This document shows positions 1-8,788 of a stretch of DNA of 64,000 nt, piece by piece. The position numbers were made by a program, and so were the translations under genes. Source of the DNA: Rhodobacteraceae bacterium (ex Bugula neritina AB1) (GTDB taxonomy: Bacteria; Pseudomonadota; Alphaproteobacteria; Rhodobacterales; Rhodobacteraceae); the NCBI GenBank assembly GCA_001730095.1, contig MDLF01000074.1, positions 1 to 64,000 on the forward strand, in the 5' to 3' direction. A model generated the notes under the pieces. It made no database searches, was not told the DNA's origin, and saw nothing but the letters and a program-made list of their open reading frames with translations. Numbering within the stretch: the stretch's first letter is position 1; each line of letters begins with the position of its first letter.

Positions 1-54
1 ACCATAGCGACCGCGGCGTGCAATACGCAGGCGGAGAATACCGCAAATTGCTTA
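1..54 (+). pseudogene. IS3-family transposase (orfB/rve integrase) fragment, cut by the window edge and by an insertion
   Basis: Reading from base 3, the frame gives HSDRGVQYAGGEYRKLL. This is the motif around the second catalytic Asp of IS3-family OrfB (HSDRG.QYA...Y..LL). The frame stops exactly where the next element begins at base 55, and no recognisable continuation is found after that element ends at 977. It is therefore a remnant interrupted by insertion. Only 17 residues are visible, so the IS group cannot be given. Confidence 0.6.
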
Positions 55-196
55 GGGTCTGGACTCATTGAGTTTCAAAGCCAGTAGATGACGAGAGCGG
101 CAAGTGCGATAGCTGACAGGAAGACTTTGGGGCAACGGTCGTACCGGGTTGCGACGCGCCGCCAGTCTTTGAGCCTGCCAAACATGATCTCGCATC

Positions 197-238
197 ACTG
201 CCCGGCAGTGCATTGCGCAGCAATGTCACGAGAGGGGC
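197..238 (+). repeat. 40-bp palindromic element, copy 1
   Basis: This insert in the transposase gene carries the core GCATTGCGCAGCAATGTC, whose centre can fold as CATTGC-GCA-GCAATG. It matches about 35 of 40 positions of the copy at 525-564, which lies in the opposite orientation. This copy also holds a second small inverted repeat formed by CACTGCC and GGCAGTG. Confidence 0.7.
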
Positions 239-524
239 GGTTCCGGCGTTTGTAGCGGCGCTTATCGTATTTCACCGGTTTCTTTCGCTGTCTCCGGCCT
301 GGGATGCAGGCACGTATCCCTTTGTCTTTCAAAGCGTCTCTGAACCAGTCGGCGTCGTAGCCACGGTCCCCGAGCAGCCAGTCGACATCTGGCAGGCTGC
401 TGAGCAGCGCCCGTGCGCCGATGTAATCGCTGACCTGACCGGCGGTGACGAACAGGTTCAGCGGTCGGCCGTGACTGTCGCAAATAGCGTGCAGCTTGGT
501 GTTCATCCCACCCTTGGTTCGCCC

Positions 525-564
525 CCTCTCGGGACATTGCTGCGCAATGCCCTGTCGGGCAAGG
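525..564 (-). repeat. 40-bp palindromic element, copy 2 (inverted relative to copy 1)
   Basis: This segment has the same core as 197-238, read on the opposite strand. It sits between the transposase codons for RGRLI and GRTKGG, which are normally adjacent in the IS427 group, so its boundaries can be inferred to within a few bases. Its length of 40 bp is not a multiple of three and shifts the reading frame. Confidence 0.7.
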
Positions 565-977
565 GATCAGGCGTCCACGCCCCCCTTTTTGACGGCCATG
601 CTGGTCGCTGTGCGGTGTGCCTTCAAATACGTTGCGTCGATCATCACGGTCTCTTCTTCGCCGTGCCCCGCGGCCAGACCCACCATCATCCGCGCGAAGA
701 TGCCCTTGTCACTCCACCGCTTCCAACGGTTGTACAGCGTCTTGTGTGGGCCGTAGGCCGCAGGGGCATCGCGCCAGCGTAAGCCATTTCGGTTGATGAA
801 GATAATCCCACTCAGAACACGCCGATCATCCACGCGGGGTTTGCCGTGGGACTTTGGGAAGAAGGGCTCAAGACGCGCCATCTGCGCGTCACTTAACCAG
901 AAAAGATCAGACATGTTCACCGCTCGTTTTCGAACCGTGAATCATGCCGCCAAGTGGAAATCAATGGGTCCTGACCC

Positions 978-1387
978 TAAAGACCGCCGCCTGCACGGTG
1001 AACACGAAGGTATGAGACCGAAAACTGGCTGCCTTGGGGGAGACCGGGCTTGGTGTGCATTCCTATGATGGCGCGCATTTTCTGGCCGTATGCCTGTGCG
1101 CAAACACCTAGCTGTTTCTGCGCTGGCGCAGGGTTGCGCTAGCTGCATGGCTGCATTGCCCTTAGCACCGAGGTAAGTGTGAAGAGCTTCACATAAACGC
1201 CTGACCATAGGCGTATTTCCGCAAATCAAAACCTGCCATCGGCAAAAAACCGCCTATGCAATACGGCTGAATTCGGCGCCGTTCTTTCAACCCTCATGGA
1301 GCTGGAAATCGCATGTTAGCCAAATTCCCGGCACTGCTCTCAGGGATGGAGAGGGACAGCGCCGACGGAACAGGAGACTCAAAAATA
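978..1387. other. Intergenic region upstream of the porin, no gene seen
   Basis: This 410-base stretch lies between the right end of the IS element and the porin start. No frame shows recognisable protein homology and the IS3 transposase does not resume here. It presumably holds the porin promoter and leader. I could not identify convincing -35/-10 boxes. Confidence 0.5.
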
Positions 1388-2506
1388 ATGAGCACCAAAT
1401 TTGCAGCACGCGCAGGCGCAGCGTCGCTGGCAGCAGCACTTGCGGCCCCTGCCTTTGCTGGCCCGACTTACACCAACGACACCGGTGGCAGCTTTCGCTG
1501 GTACGGTCAGTTCAACCCGGTTTACCAGTCCTTCGATGACGGCGAACAGGACTTCAACCGGCTGACCGACAACACGGCTTCCAACTCGCGTATCGGCTTC
1601 TGGCTGGAGCAGGCCTATGGCGCGAACACCCTGCGGTTCAACTTCGAGACCGCCCTTGGCTTTCGCGCTTCTGACGGGGTCAGCCAGACTTCGACCGGCG
1701 ACAATCTGAGCTGGGACCGTACCAACATCCGCCATGTGGACTTCCAGTTCGACACAGCACGCTATGGCCGCTTCTCGGCAGGTCAGGGCTCGATGGCCAC
1801 TGACGGCATCACCGGTGCGGATTTCTCTGGTACGGCCCTTGGCGCCTCCAACGCGGTGGCTGATTCTGCGGGCGGTTATGCCTTCCGCACCAGCGCAGGC
1901 GTGCTGAGCGGCGTGGACATCAGCGATGCGTTCACGGATCTGGACGGTGGCCGTCTGGGCCGTGTCCGTTACGATTCACCTGAGCTTGCTGGTTTCACCC
2001 TGTCGACGTCCTGGGGCACCGATGTTCTGCGCGACGCCAACGACCGCGAAAGCTATGACGTGGCAGTCCGCTGGGCCAATGATGACGCCGCAGGCTTTGC
2101 CATTGACACAGGCATCGGCGCCTCCTGGACTGAGGAAACCGGCCAGGCCGATTACCGCGACATCTCCGGCTCCTTTGCGGTGCTGCACAAGGCCACCGGC
2201 CTGTCGCTGAACATCGCTGCGGGCGAGCGTGACATCGCAGGCACCTATGCCTACGCCAAGCTGGGCTACTCGGCGGACCTGATCGCGGTCGGCTCGACCT
2301 CTTTCTCGGTCGATTATTATGACGGCTCCGACATGGTCACCACCGGCGACAGCGCCGAATCCTGGGGTGTTGCCGCCGTTCAGAAGATCGATGCCTACAA
2401 TGTCGAGACCTATGTGGCTTACCGCGACTATTCCTATGCTGACACCAGCGCCACGGCCTATCAGGACGCAAACGTCATCCTGGCCGGCGCCCGCTGGAAG
2501 TTCTGA
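1388..2506 (+). CDS. Outer-membrane porin (Rhodobacter-type)
   Basis: This 372-residue protein is predicted to form a trimeric beta-barrel channel for small hydrophilic solutes. Residues 1-24 are a clear signal peptide ending APAFA. The rest alternates short amphipathic segments such as [13 protein letters not shown] and [18 protein letters not shown]. The last residue is Phe (GARWKF), the usual BAM recognition signal of outer-membrane barrels. The ATG at 1388 was chosen because AGGAG lies at 1372-1376 and the signal peptide begins there; an in-frame ATG at 1313 would add 25 residues unlike a secretion signal. It appears monocistronic and ends at a strong terminator. Confidence 0.88.
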   Translation: MSTKFAARAGAASLAAALAAPAFAGPTYTNDTGGSFRWYGQFNPVYQSFDDGEQDFNRLTDNTASNSRIGFWLEQAYGANTLRFNFETALGFRASDGVSQTSTGDNLSWDRTNIRHVDFQFDTARYGRFSAGQGSMATDGITGADFSGTALGASNAVADSAGGYAFRTSAGVLSGVDISDAFTDLDGGRLGRVRYDSPELAGFTLSTSWGTDVLRDANDRESYDVAVRWANDDAAGFAIDTGIGASWTEETGQADYRDISGSFAVLHKATGLSLNIAAGERDIAGTYAYAKLGYSADLIAVGSTSFSVDYYDGSDMVTTGDSAESWGVAAVQKIDAYNVETYVAYRDYSYADTSATAYQDANVILAGARWKF

Positions 2507-2534
2507 ACCGCCACTCCCTCGGTTTCAGATCAGG

Positions 2535-2563
2535 AAACACGCCCCTTTGCGGGCGTGTTTTTT
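2535..2563 (+). terminator. Rho-independent terminator of the porin gene
   Basis: ACACGCCC (2537-2544) pairs with GGGCGTGT (2551-2558) around a six-base loop, followed directly by a run of T. Confidence 0.9.
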
Positions 2564-2703
2564 CGTTTGCGGACCCGGAAACCTGCAGGATTGCACAGGA
2601 ATGGGGCAATCCCCCTTGCGCCGCCGGGCCGGGGGAAATAGAAGACCGCAAATTGTCTGGGGGCCCCTGCACGCAGGTGCCCCGAATCTCTATGGGGAAT
2701 AGG

Positions 2704-4035
2704 ATGCAGGTCACCGAGACGCTGAACGAAGGTTTGAAACGCGGCTACGCCATCACCGTCACCGCCGCCGAGCTGGACGCGAAGGTCAACGAAAAGCTGG
2801 TCGAAGCCCAGCCGGAAGTTGAAATGAAAGGTTTCCGCAAGGGTAAGGTGCCGATGGCACTGCTGAAAAAGCAGTTCGGCCAGCGCCTGATCGGCGAAGC
2901 CATGCAGGAAGCCGTCGATGGCGCCATGAACAAGCACTTCGAGGACAGCGGCGACCGTCCGGCGATGCAGCCCGACGTCAAGATGACCAACGAAGACTGG
3001 AAAGAAGGCGACGACGTCAACGTCGAGATGTCCTATGAGGCACTGCCGGAAATCCCCGAGGTCGACTTCTCCGGCGTTGAGCTGGAAAAGCTGGTTGTGA
3101 AGGCTGAGGACGAAGCCGTCACCGAAGCGCTGGCCAACCTGGCCGAGACCGCCAAGGAATTCGAAGCCCGCGAAGAGGGCGCAGCAGCCGAAGATGGCGA
3201 CCAGGTCGTGATCGATTTTGTGGGCCGCATCGACGGTGAAGCCTTTGACGGCGGCGCAGGCGATGACTACCCGCTGGCTCTGGGCTCCAACTCCTTCATC
3301 CCCGGCTTCGAAGAGCAGCTGGTCGGCACCAAAGCCGGTGAAGAAAAAGACGTGACCGTGTCCTTCCCCGAGGAATACGGCGCCGAGCACCTGGCCGGTA
3401 AAGAGGCCGTGTTCTCCTGCACCGTCAAGGAAGTCAAAGCGCCGAAAGCGGCTGAGATCGACGACGAGCTGGCCAAGAAATTCGGCGCCGACGATCTGGA
3501 CGCCCTGAAAGGTCAGATCAGCGAGCGTCTGGAAGCCGAATACGCCGGCGCCTCGCGCGCGATCATGAAGCGTGCGCTGCTGGACCAGCTGGACACCCTG
3601 GTTTCCTTCGACCTGCCGCCGTCGCTGGTGGAAGCCGAAGCCAAGCAGATCGCGCATCAGCTGTGGCACGAGGACAACCCGGAAGTGGAAGGCCACGACC
3701 ACGGCGAAATCGAAGCCACTGACGAGCACAACACCCTGGCCGAACGCCGCGTCCGCCTGGGCCTGCTGCTGGCCGAGCTGGGCCAGAAAGCCGAGGTCGA
3801 AGTGACCGACGCCGAAATGACTCAGGCGATCATGGCGCAGGCTCGCCAGTACCCGGGCCAGGAACGCCAGTTCTTCGAGTTCATCCAGCAGAACGCCCAG
3901 ATGCAGCAGCAGCTGCGCGCGCCGATCTTCGAAGACAAGGTTGTCGACCACATCGTCGAGCAGGCCAAAGTCTCCGAGAAAGAGGTCTCCAAGGACGATC
4001 TGCAGAAAGCTGTTGAGGAGCTGGAAGAGGAATAA
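2704..4035 (+). CDS. tig: Trigger factor, ribosome-associated chaperone
   Basis: This 443-residue protein binds the ribosome near the exit tunnel and shields nascent chains. The N-terminal ribosome-docking domain carries the signature GFRKGKVP at residues 43-50. An FKBP-type PPIase domain follows (about 155-240, with [20 protein letters not shown]), then the helical C-terminal substrate-binding arms, ending in an acidic tail. The start [10 protein letters not shown] is the usual one in alphaproteobacteria and has GGGGA just upstream; earlier in-frame ATGs would add atypical residues. In many genomes tig precedes clpP-clpX-lon, but here it is monocistronic, followed by a terminator and a convergent gene. 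Confidence 0.95.
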   Translation: MQVTETLNEGLKRGYAITVTAAELDAKVNEKLVEAQPEVEMKGFRKGKVPMALLKKQFGQRLIGEAMQEAVDGAMNKHFEDSGDRPAMQPDVKMTNEDWKEGDDVNVEMSYEALPEIPEVDFSGVELEKLVVKAEDEAVTEALANLAETAKEFEAREEGAAAEDGDQVVIDFVGRIDGEAFDGGAGDDYPLALGSNSFIPGFEEQLVGTKAGEEKDVTVSFPEEYGAEHLAGKEAVFSCTVKEVKAPKAAEIDDELAKKFGADDLDALKGQISERLEAEYAGASRAIMKRALLDQLDTLVSFDLPPSLVEAEAKQIAHQLWHEDNPEVEGHDHGEIEATDEHNTLAERRVRLGLLLAELGQKAEVEVTDAEMTQAIMAQARQYPGQERQFFEFIQQNAQMQQQLRAPIFEDKVVDHIVEQAKVSEKEVSKDDLQKAVEELEEE

Positions 4036-4059
4036 ACCTCTGACCTGCGTATCTTACGG

Positions 4060-4088
4060 AAAGGCCGCCCAAGGGGGCGGCCTTTTTC
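4060..4088 (+). terminator. Rho-independent terminator of tig
   Basis: AAGGCCGCCC (4061-4070) pairs with GGGCGGCCTT (4075-4084) over a four-base loop, followed by five T. It also sits downstream of the convergent gene ending at 4102. Confidence 0.9.
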
Positions 4089-4101
4089 GTTTCGGCGGCG
4101 G

Positions 4102-4785
4102 TCAGAGGATGACCCGCTCCTGCAGCCACAAAAGCGACGGGTAGGCGGCCAGCCAGACCCAGAAGAACCGGTTCAGCCCGAACAGGCAGGCATTGGCCAG
4201 ATGAAACAGGGCCGCAATGCACAGGGCCAGCACCAGTGCCTCGCGGCTGAACAGGGCCAGGGGGAACATGACTTCGAACAGGATGACGGCCCAGCCCATC
4301 CCCCAGAGCAGCCACGGGCGGTCCACAAGTCGCCGCAGGTCTTCGCTGACCGGATAGGCCGAAAAGCGGAACACATCCTGCAGCGCGCGCCCGGAGCGCC
4401 ATTCAGGATTGACGATTTTGACCTGGCCGGACATGAAGTAGCAGATCACCAGTTGCCCCGCGAGATAGGCCAAGGCGTATTCCTGCCAGTGTTCCTGCGG
4501 CAACCAGCGGGCGGCGGTCAGGCAGCACAGGATCAGAAGTCCCATCTTGTCACTGCCGCCATTGTAGGGGCCTTGAAACCGCCGCAGGATCAGCAGCGCC
4601 AGCAAGACCAACCCCAGCAGAACCCAGGGTGTGGCGACACCCAGCAGCAGCAATGCTGACAGCAGCAGCCGCGGACCGAATAGACCCCGTTCCTCCCGAA
4701 AGCCGGCCAGATGTTCGGCGCTTTGCTGCAAAAAGGCCAGAGCCAGTAGAATCTCGGTTGCGCGCAGGGCCAGGTCCAGCGTCAT
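4102..4785 (-). CDS. HTTM-like integral membrane protein
   Basis: This 227-residue, strongly hydrophobic protein has about five or six predicted membrane helices. The segment YNGGSDKMGLLILCCL resembles the NNGG-type motif of HTTM domains, found in vitamin K-dependent gamma-carboxylases and bacterial relatives, but the large lumenal carboxylase domain is absent. No catalytic activity should be assumed. The ATG at 4785 overlaps the stop of the upstream gene by four bases (ATGA), so the two are probably translationally coupled and may work as a pair. Function unknown. Confidence 0.65.
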   Translation of the reverse strand: MTLDLALRATEILLALAFLQQSAEHLAGFREERGLFGPRLLLSALLLLGVATPWVLLGLVLLALLILRRFQGPYNGGSDKMGLLILCCLTAARWLPQEHWQEYALAYLAGQLVICYFMSGQVKIVNPEWRSGRALQDVFRFSAYPVSEDLRRLVDRPWLLWGMGWAVILFEVMFPLALFSREALVLALCIAALFHLANACLFGLNRFFWVWLAAYPSLLWLQERVIL

Positions 4786-5228
4786 GCGGCAATCAGCCCG
4801 GCCAGCGGCTGCGGCTCCGACTGATAGGTCACGGCTTTGATGATCCCGCCGTCTTCGCCGCGATCCAGAAAGACCAGGCGAAACTGCAGCAACGGCAAAT
4901 GGCACGCGGGCGGCAGGCTGCGGGCGATTTCGGCGCTGATACGGCGCAGGATTTCCTGCTCGCTGTGCAATGTGGGTACGAGGGTCAGCCGCTCCGCACA
5001 GGACACAAGGAACAGGCTTTCGTTCCAACGCGGGTTCCACAGCAGGCGCTGCGCCATGGCCCGCAGTGGCAGATTCTGCGGCCGGGGGCGGAATTCCTGC
5101 CACTGGACAGCAACATCATCCAGACTGTTCAGCAGGGCCCATTCCACCCGGGGCGAAGGGTCCACCGATTGAAAGAACCGCCAGGAGGGCATCAGCGCGG
5201 GCAGCAGCAGTTTAAGAAGGCTCAGCAT
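4782..5228 (-). CDS. Conserved hypothetical protein coupled to the HTTM-like gene
   Basis: This 148-residue protein, starting MLSLLKLLLPALMPSWRFF, has one hydrophobic N-terminal stretch and a soluble remainder (WALLNSLDDVAVQWQEFRPRP and later ERLTLVPTLHSEQEILRRISAEIA). I do not recognise a named domain. Its stop overlaps the start of the HTTM-like gene, which suggests a joint function at the membrane. An in-frame GTG at 5294 would add 22 residues but lies at the edge of GC-rich repeat DNA without a ribosome-binding site, so the ATG at 5228 is preferred, with modest confidence. Confidence 0.6.
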   Translation of the reverse strand: MLSLLKLLLPALMPSWRFFQSVDPSPRVEWALLNSLDDVAVQWQEFRPRPQNLPLRAMAQRLLWNPRWNESLFLVSCAERLTLVPTLHSEQEILRRISAEIARSLPPACHLPLLQFRLVFLDRGEDGGIIKAVTYQSEPQPLAGLIAA

Positions 5229-5283
5229 GCGGGCAGTAAACCCGGCGGCAGTTAGAATTTCCCTAAAGTCCCTGGGGGTTGGT

Positions 5284-5405
5284 GGATCGGCCACTTGGCC
5301 GCGCGGGCGCTCCCGCCCGGCCTTGGCACCGTCCTGCGGACAGCGCCTGCGTCCCGTTGGGCCCGGCAGCGCCCCTGCGGGGCGCTGGGGGCCTTGCCTG
5401 CGACC
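5284..5405 (+). repeat. GC-rich intergenic repeat, copy A
   Basis: This stretch contains GCGCTCCCGCCC followed about 45 bases later by GTTGGGCCCGGCAGCGCC, then an inverted pair GCGCCCC/GGGGCGC. The two-block arrangement recurs at 40483-40570 and, on the other strand, at 56110-56285. Confidence 0.55.
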
Positions 5406-5409
5406 TGGG

Positions 5410-5880
5410 TCAGGGCAGCAGTCCGGTTTCTTTCAGCATGCCGCGGCGCTTGGCCTCAAAATAGTAGCCGCGGGAATAATGTTTCACAGCGTTGTCCTGG
5501 CTGCCATCAGAGATCAGCCAGGCGCCACGCAGGTATTTGACGGCAAATTCCAGGTTGGTATCGGCGTCCAACAGGTCCTTGGGCTGGCCGGTGAACCCCA
5601 TCGATCGCGCCGTCGCCGGAAGGATCTGCAAAAGCCCGTAGTACGGCCGATTTACGGCCCACGGCCTGTGTGTGCTTTCCCGGACCGCCAGCCGGTGCAC
5701 CAGGCTGCGCGGAACCTCGTAGTGATCGGCCCAATGATTGATCTTCTGGCGCAGCTCCGGCGTCTCATTGGGATAGAGCGGCGGATCAAACCGGGCCTCC
5801 TCCGGCGGAGAGGCGGTGCCTGCGCAGGCGGCCAGCGCCGCAGCGCCAGCAAGTAAAATCAATGTGCTTCGGCGCTTCAC
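5410..5880 (-). CDS. Lipoprotein lytic transglycosylase (SLT domain)
   Basis: This 156-residue enzyme is predicted to cleave peptidoglycan glycan strands non-hydrolytically, leaving anhydro-muropeptides. The N-terminus is a lipoprotein signal with lipobox LAAC; Cys19 would be lipidated. The catalytic Glu is probably Glu68 in LAVRESTHRPWAVN, followed by the family motif YYGLLQILPATARSMGF and a later NLEFAVKYLRGAW. It is short for the family, close to a minimal SLT domain plus linker. It is monocistronic and divergent from the RTX gene. Confidence 0.85.
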   Translation of the reverse strand: MKRRSTLILLAGAAALAACAGTASPPEEARFDPPLYPNETPELRQKINHWADHYEVPRSLVHRLAVRESTHRPWAVNRPYYGLLQILPATARSMGFTGQPKDLLDADTNLEFAVKYLRGAWLISDGSQDNAVKHYSRGYYFEAKRRGMLKETGLLP

Positions 5881-6098
5881 AGGGTCTCCGAAAACTGTTT
5901 CATCAGGTTAGACTAGCTGGTTCACCCACAGCCGCAACAGCCCAGAGTATCCGTCTTGCGTCAAGGGCAATCTGAGTAACAAACTGGGCTGCTTGTGCAG
6001 CAGTAGTTGCCATCATTGCATGACACAGACCGTTAACACAAAATTAACTGAAAACAGTGATCTGAAGTTTCTGCAGTTTTTTACAATATGGATTACAA
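5881..6098. promoter_or_regulatory. Divergent promoter region between the transglycosylase and the RTX gene
   Basis: This 218-base region is clearly richer in AT than its surroundings, especially 6020-6098 (runs of A and T including TTTTTTACAATATGG). It must drive the RTX gene, which has only a weak ribosome-binding site (GGA about nine bases before the ATG). No confident -35/-10 pair was assigned. Confidence 0.45.
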
Positions 6099-8771
6099 AT
6101 GAGCACTTCTCCTCAACTCGCTTCCTTAACTATCGTCGCCTATGACCCGTCCACTGCGGCTTTGCAGGATGGCGGGCGGATGCTGGTGTGGGCGTCCAGC
6201 GATGGCGACGGCACCGGCATCTGGGGCCAGCGCTATGATGCAGCAGGCACCGAAGTGGGGCCGATCTTCCAGATCAATACGACAACAGCAGGGGGGCAGA
6301 ATGACCCGGAGGTGATCACCGTGGAAGACGGCAGCCTGGTTGTGGTCTGGCAATCGGGCAGCATGCTTTACGGCCAGCGGCTGAATGCGGACGGCAGCCT
6401 GGCGGGCAGTGAGTTCGAGATCAGCGCGAGCGCCTATTCAGGCGGGCAGCGGGCGGATCAGCAGATTGCAGCGTTTCCGGATGGCGGTTTCGTGGTGACC
6501 TGGGTCGAGCACGGCAGCGACGGCAGCAATCTGGGGGTACTGGCGCGCCGCTACAATGCGGACGGCAGCGAGGCCGGGGAGGCCTTTGTGGTCAACACTT
6601 ATACCGGCAACCCGCAGGACGAGCCCTCGGTGACAGCGCTGAGCAATGGCGGCTTTGTGGTCAGCTGGTCCTCCGGCAGGGGCGTCTGGGGATACGATTC
6701 TTACGGAGAGATCTTTGCCCAGGCCTATGATGCGGATGGCAATCGGGTGGGCGGCGAATTCCACGTCAACACCACGACAGAGGGCGGCCAGGGCCGCTCG
6801 CAGGTGCTGGCGCAGGCGGATGGCAGCTATGTGATCCTGTGGCAGAACAGTTCCGGGGTGTCCTTGCAGGCCTATGCGGCCGATGGCACCGTGCTGGGCG
6901 GTGAGACCAACCTGCAGATGGGGGTGCCCGGCACTCTGAACACGGTGATTGCCCTGGATGGCGGCGGCTATGCGGTGCTGTGGAACGGTCCCAAAGCGCC
7001 GGATGGCACAATTCCGACTTACGTGCAGAGTTTCGATGCGACCGGCACGGCTCTCACCGCCTTGGAAACCATCGAGACCGGCAACACCAGGGGCTTCGTC
7101 TCAGATCTCGACCAACTGGAGAACGGCACTCTGCTGATGACCTGGGAGGGACCCGGCGGCGCCATTTACACCCAGGTTCTGGACGCACCGCCTGCCAGCG
7201 TGCCGGGTGACGGCCCGGTGGAGCAGGTCCCCACTGTCATCGTCGCCTATGACCCGTCCACTGCGGCTTTGCAGGATGGCGGGCGGATGCTGGTGTGGGC
7301 GTCCAGCGATGGCGACGGCACCGGCATCTGGGGCCAGCGCTATGATGCAGCAGGCACCGAAGTGGGGCCGATCTTCCAGATCAATACGACAACAACTGAC
7401 TACCAAACTAGCCCAGAAGCAATCACTCTGGAAGACGGCAGTGTCCTTGTCACCTGGGTGACAGGCTCCAGCCTGACCAATGGGCGTGGCGAACTTTACG
7501 CGCAGCGTGTGGATGCAGACGGCAAATTCGGGGATGAGATTGCCATCAATCCAAACAGCACGGCCAGCTACTCCAAAACAGCCGACATCACTGCTCTTGA
7601 GGACGGTGGCTATGCCATCGTCTGGTACGAATACCATGGCTCCAGCAGCAATCGCAGCGTGTACCTGCAGCAGTTTGAGGCTGATGGGACACCCGTGATC
7701 CACACTGATGCCGCCGGCACCCCGCTGACTGGCCCGGTGCGGGTCCCCGACCCTGCGTATTACAACCAAACGGACCCAGAAATCTTGGCTTTGAATGGCG
7801 GAGGCTACGTGGTGACTTGGACCGCAACCAAAGGCTTCTCTCAAGGCGTCGTGCTCAGTGACTCTGCCGGTGGCATTTACGGTCAGATGTTCAATGGGAA
7901 TGGTGCGCCGGCTGGCAGCGAGTTCCATGTGAATACGACCACTGCAGACGACCAGGAGCATTCGCGCATGGTTGCACTGGAAAATGGCGGCTTCATGGTT
8001 CTTTGGAAGCATGATGGCTCGCCGGATCAGCTGCGTTTCCAGAAGTTCTATAGCGACGGCACACCTTCCGGAGGCGAGGGCACTTTAGCAACCGGCGCAG
8101 CAATGACTGACATGGGTGCGGAATGGCAGGCCATTGGATTGTCTGACGGAGGCGTCGCTGTAGCTTGGCACAAGAGCAACGGCGATCTCTACGTGCAGTC
8201 GTTCGACGAAGCAGGCAATGCGCTGACAGATGTTGTGACGATCGAAACATCTAATGGCGCGAACTTCATCTCAGATCTTGATCAGCTATCAAGCGGCCAA
8301 TTGGTTGTGACCTGGGAGGAGGGCGGCGGAATATTTTCTCAGACCCTTTCTGCGCCCCCGCCTGTTCAAGATACTACTCTCAGCTCCGGCGATGACCTGT
8401 TCTTGGGCATTTCGGCCGGAGAATCCATTTTGGGACTTGAAGGAGCCGACACCATTGATGGCGGAGGCGACGACGACAGGATCGACGGTGGCAGCGGAGA
8501 TGACGTCCTCACCGGCGGCAGCGGGGCAGACACATTTGTGTTCAGCGCTTTATCCGGAACAGACACAATAACTGACTTCGAGACCGGCGCTGACCTGATC
8601 GAGATCAGCTCCGCTGGTCTGCAGGAAGGAACTGGCTTTTCAGATCTCATGCTGACTGACCTAGGGACCGATTTGCAGATCAGCTTTGCGGATCCAACTG
8701 TTGATACAGCCATCATTCTGACCGGGCTGAGCAGTTCGGATTTTTCGGAGGCCGATGTTATCTTCGTCTGA
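6099..8771 (+). CDS. RTX-type secreted protein with duplicated repeat module
   Basis: This 890-residue protein is probably exported by a type I secretion system. It consists of two homologous modules of about 370 residues (about 9-370 and 380-755). Each is built from units such as DGGRMLVWASSDGDG followed by IWGQRYDAAGTEVGPIFQIN, which recur as blades. The C-terminus (about 760-815) has a short run of Ca-binding nonapeptides (GLEGADTIDGG, DDDRIDGGSGDDVLTGGSGAD), then the TFVFSALSGTDTITDFETGADLIEIS segment typical of type I substrates. There is no Sec signal. No transporter genes lie in the window. The two modules begin with a perfectly identical 156-bp stretch. Adhesion or surface function is inference. 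Confidence 0.8.
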   Translation: MSTSPQLASLTIVAYDPSTAALQDGGRMLVWASSDGDGTGIWGQRYDAAGTEVGPIFQINTTTAGGQNDPEVITVEDGSLVVVWQSGSMLYGQRLNADGSLAGSEFEISASAYSGGQRADQQIAAFPDGGFVVTWVEHGSDGSNLGVLARRYNADGSEAGEAFVVNTYTGNPQDEPSVTALSNGGFVVSWSSGRGVWGYDSYGEIFAQAYDADGNRVGGEFHVNTTTEGGQGRSQVLAQADGSYVILWQNSSGVSLQAYAADGTVLGGETNLQMGVPGTLNTVIALDGGGYAVLWNGPKAPDGTIPTYVQSFDATGTALTALETIETGNTRGFVSDLDQLENGTLLMTWEGPGGAIYTQVLDAPPASVPGDGPVEQVPTVIVAYDPSTAALQDGGRMLVWASSDGDGTGIWGQRYDAAGTEVGPIFQINTTTTDYQTSPEAITLEDGSVLVTWVTGSSLTNGRGELYAQRVDADGKFGDEIAINPNSTASYSKTADITALEDGGYAIVWYEYHGSSSNRSVYLQQFEADGTPVIHTDAAGTPLTGPVRVPDPAYYNQTDPEILALNGGGYVVTWTATKGFSQGVVLSDSAGGIYGQMFNGNGAPAGSEFHVNTTTADDQEHSRMVALENGGFMVLWKHDGSPDQLRFQKFYSDGTPSGGEGTLATGAAMTDMGAEWQAIGLSDGGVAVAWHKSNGDLYVQSFDEAGNALTDVVTIETSNGANFISDLDQLSSGQLVVTWEEGGGIFSQTLSAPPPVQDTTLSSGDDLFLGISAGESILGLEGADTIDGGGDDDRIDGGSGDDVLTGGSGADTFVFSALSGTDTITDFETGADLIEISSAGLQEGTGFSDLMLTDLGTDLQISFADPTVDTAIILTGLSSSDFSEADVIFV
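6132..6287 (+). repeat. 156-bp perfect direct repeat inside the RTX gene, copy 1
   Basis: It is identical base for base to 7239-7394. The offset is 1107 bp (369 codons), so the reading frame is kept. It encodes 52 identical residues including GGRMLVWASSDGDGTGIWGQ. Confidence 0.95.
7239..7394 (+). repeat. 156-bp perfect direct repeat inside the RTX gene, copy 2
   Basis: Second copy of 6132-6287. The sequences diverge sharply just after both copies, although the modules remain homologous at protein level. This points to recent duplication or gene conversion of the first blade. Confidence 0.95.
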
Positions 8772-8788
8772 CGGAAAAGGAACCCTTA

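Larger units (their letters stand above)
75..920 (-). pseudogene. IS5/IS427-group transposase, broken by two 40-bp palindromic insertions
   Basis: The first frame (920-567) starts MNMSDLFWLSDAQ and carries the N-terminal DUF4096-like part and first catalytic Asp (MIDATYLKAH). It ends after MAVKKGG at an A5G6 run; a -1 shift there would give the expected RGRLI, so programmed frameshifting is likely the ancestral state. Directly after RGRLI a 40-bp insert (about 525-564) destroys the frame. The second part (506-195, MNTKLHAICD...GDRGYDADWFRDAL) runs to RRYKRRNR, where another insert (about 195-238) brings an in-frame TGA. The expected continuation EIMFGRLKDWRR...VIYWL resumes beyond it, down to base 75. 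The second insert falls inside the Y(2)R(3)E(6)K signature, separating Arg from the catalytic Glu. The enzyme should be dead in cis. Confidence 0.8.
55..977 (-). mobile_element. IS5-family (IS427-like) insertion sequence
   Basis: The two ends are imperfect inverted repeats. The left end begins GGGTCTGGACTCATTGA; the right end read on the minus strand begins GGGTCAGGACCCATTGA. A TA dinucleotide flanks each end (53-54 and 978-979), consistent with the short TA/TNA target duplications of this group. The 923-bp length is slightly above a normal one-transposase IS427 element, and the excess matches two small insertions inside the transposase gene. Confidence 0.8.

Noticed and set aside
1313-1387. 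Upstream ATG extending the porin by 25 residues
   Set aside because: It would bury the signal peptide; AGGAG is placed for the ATG at 1388.
2530-3951. 473-residue open frame antisense to tig
   Set aside because: It lies entirely opposite a certain gene, its composition (Phe/Leu/Gly/His-rich) is the mirror of tig codons, and it has no ribosome-binding site or motif.
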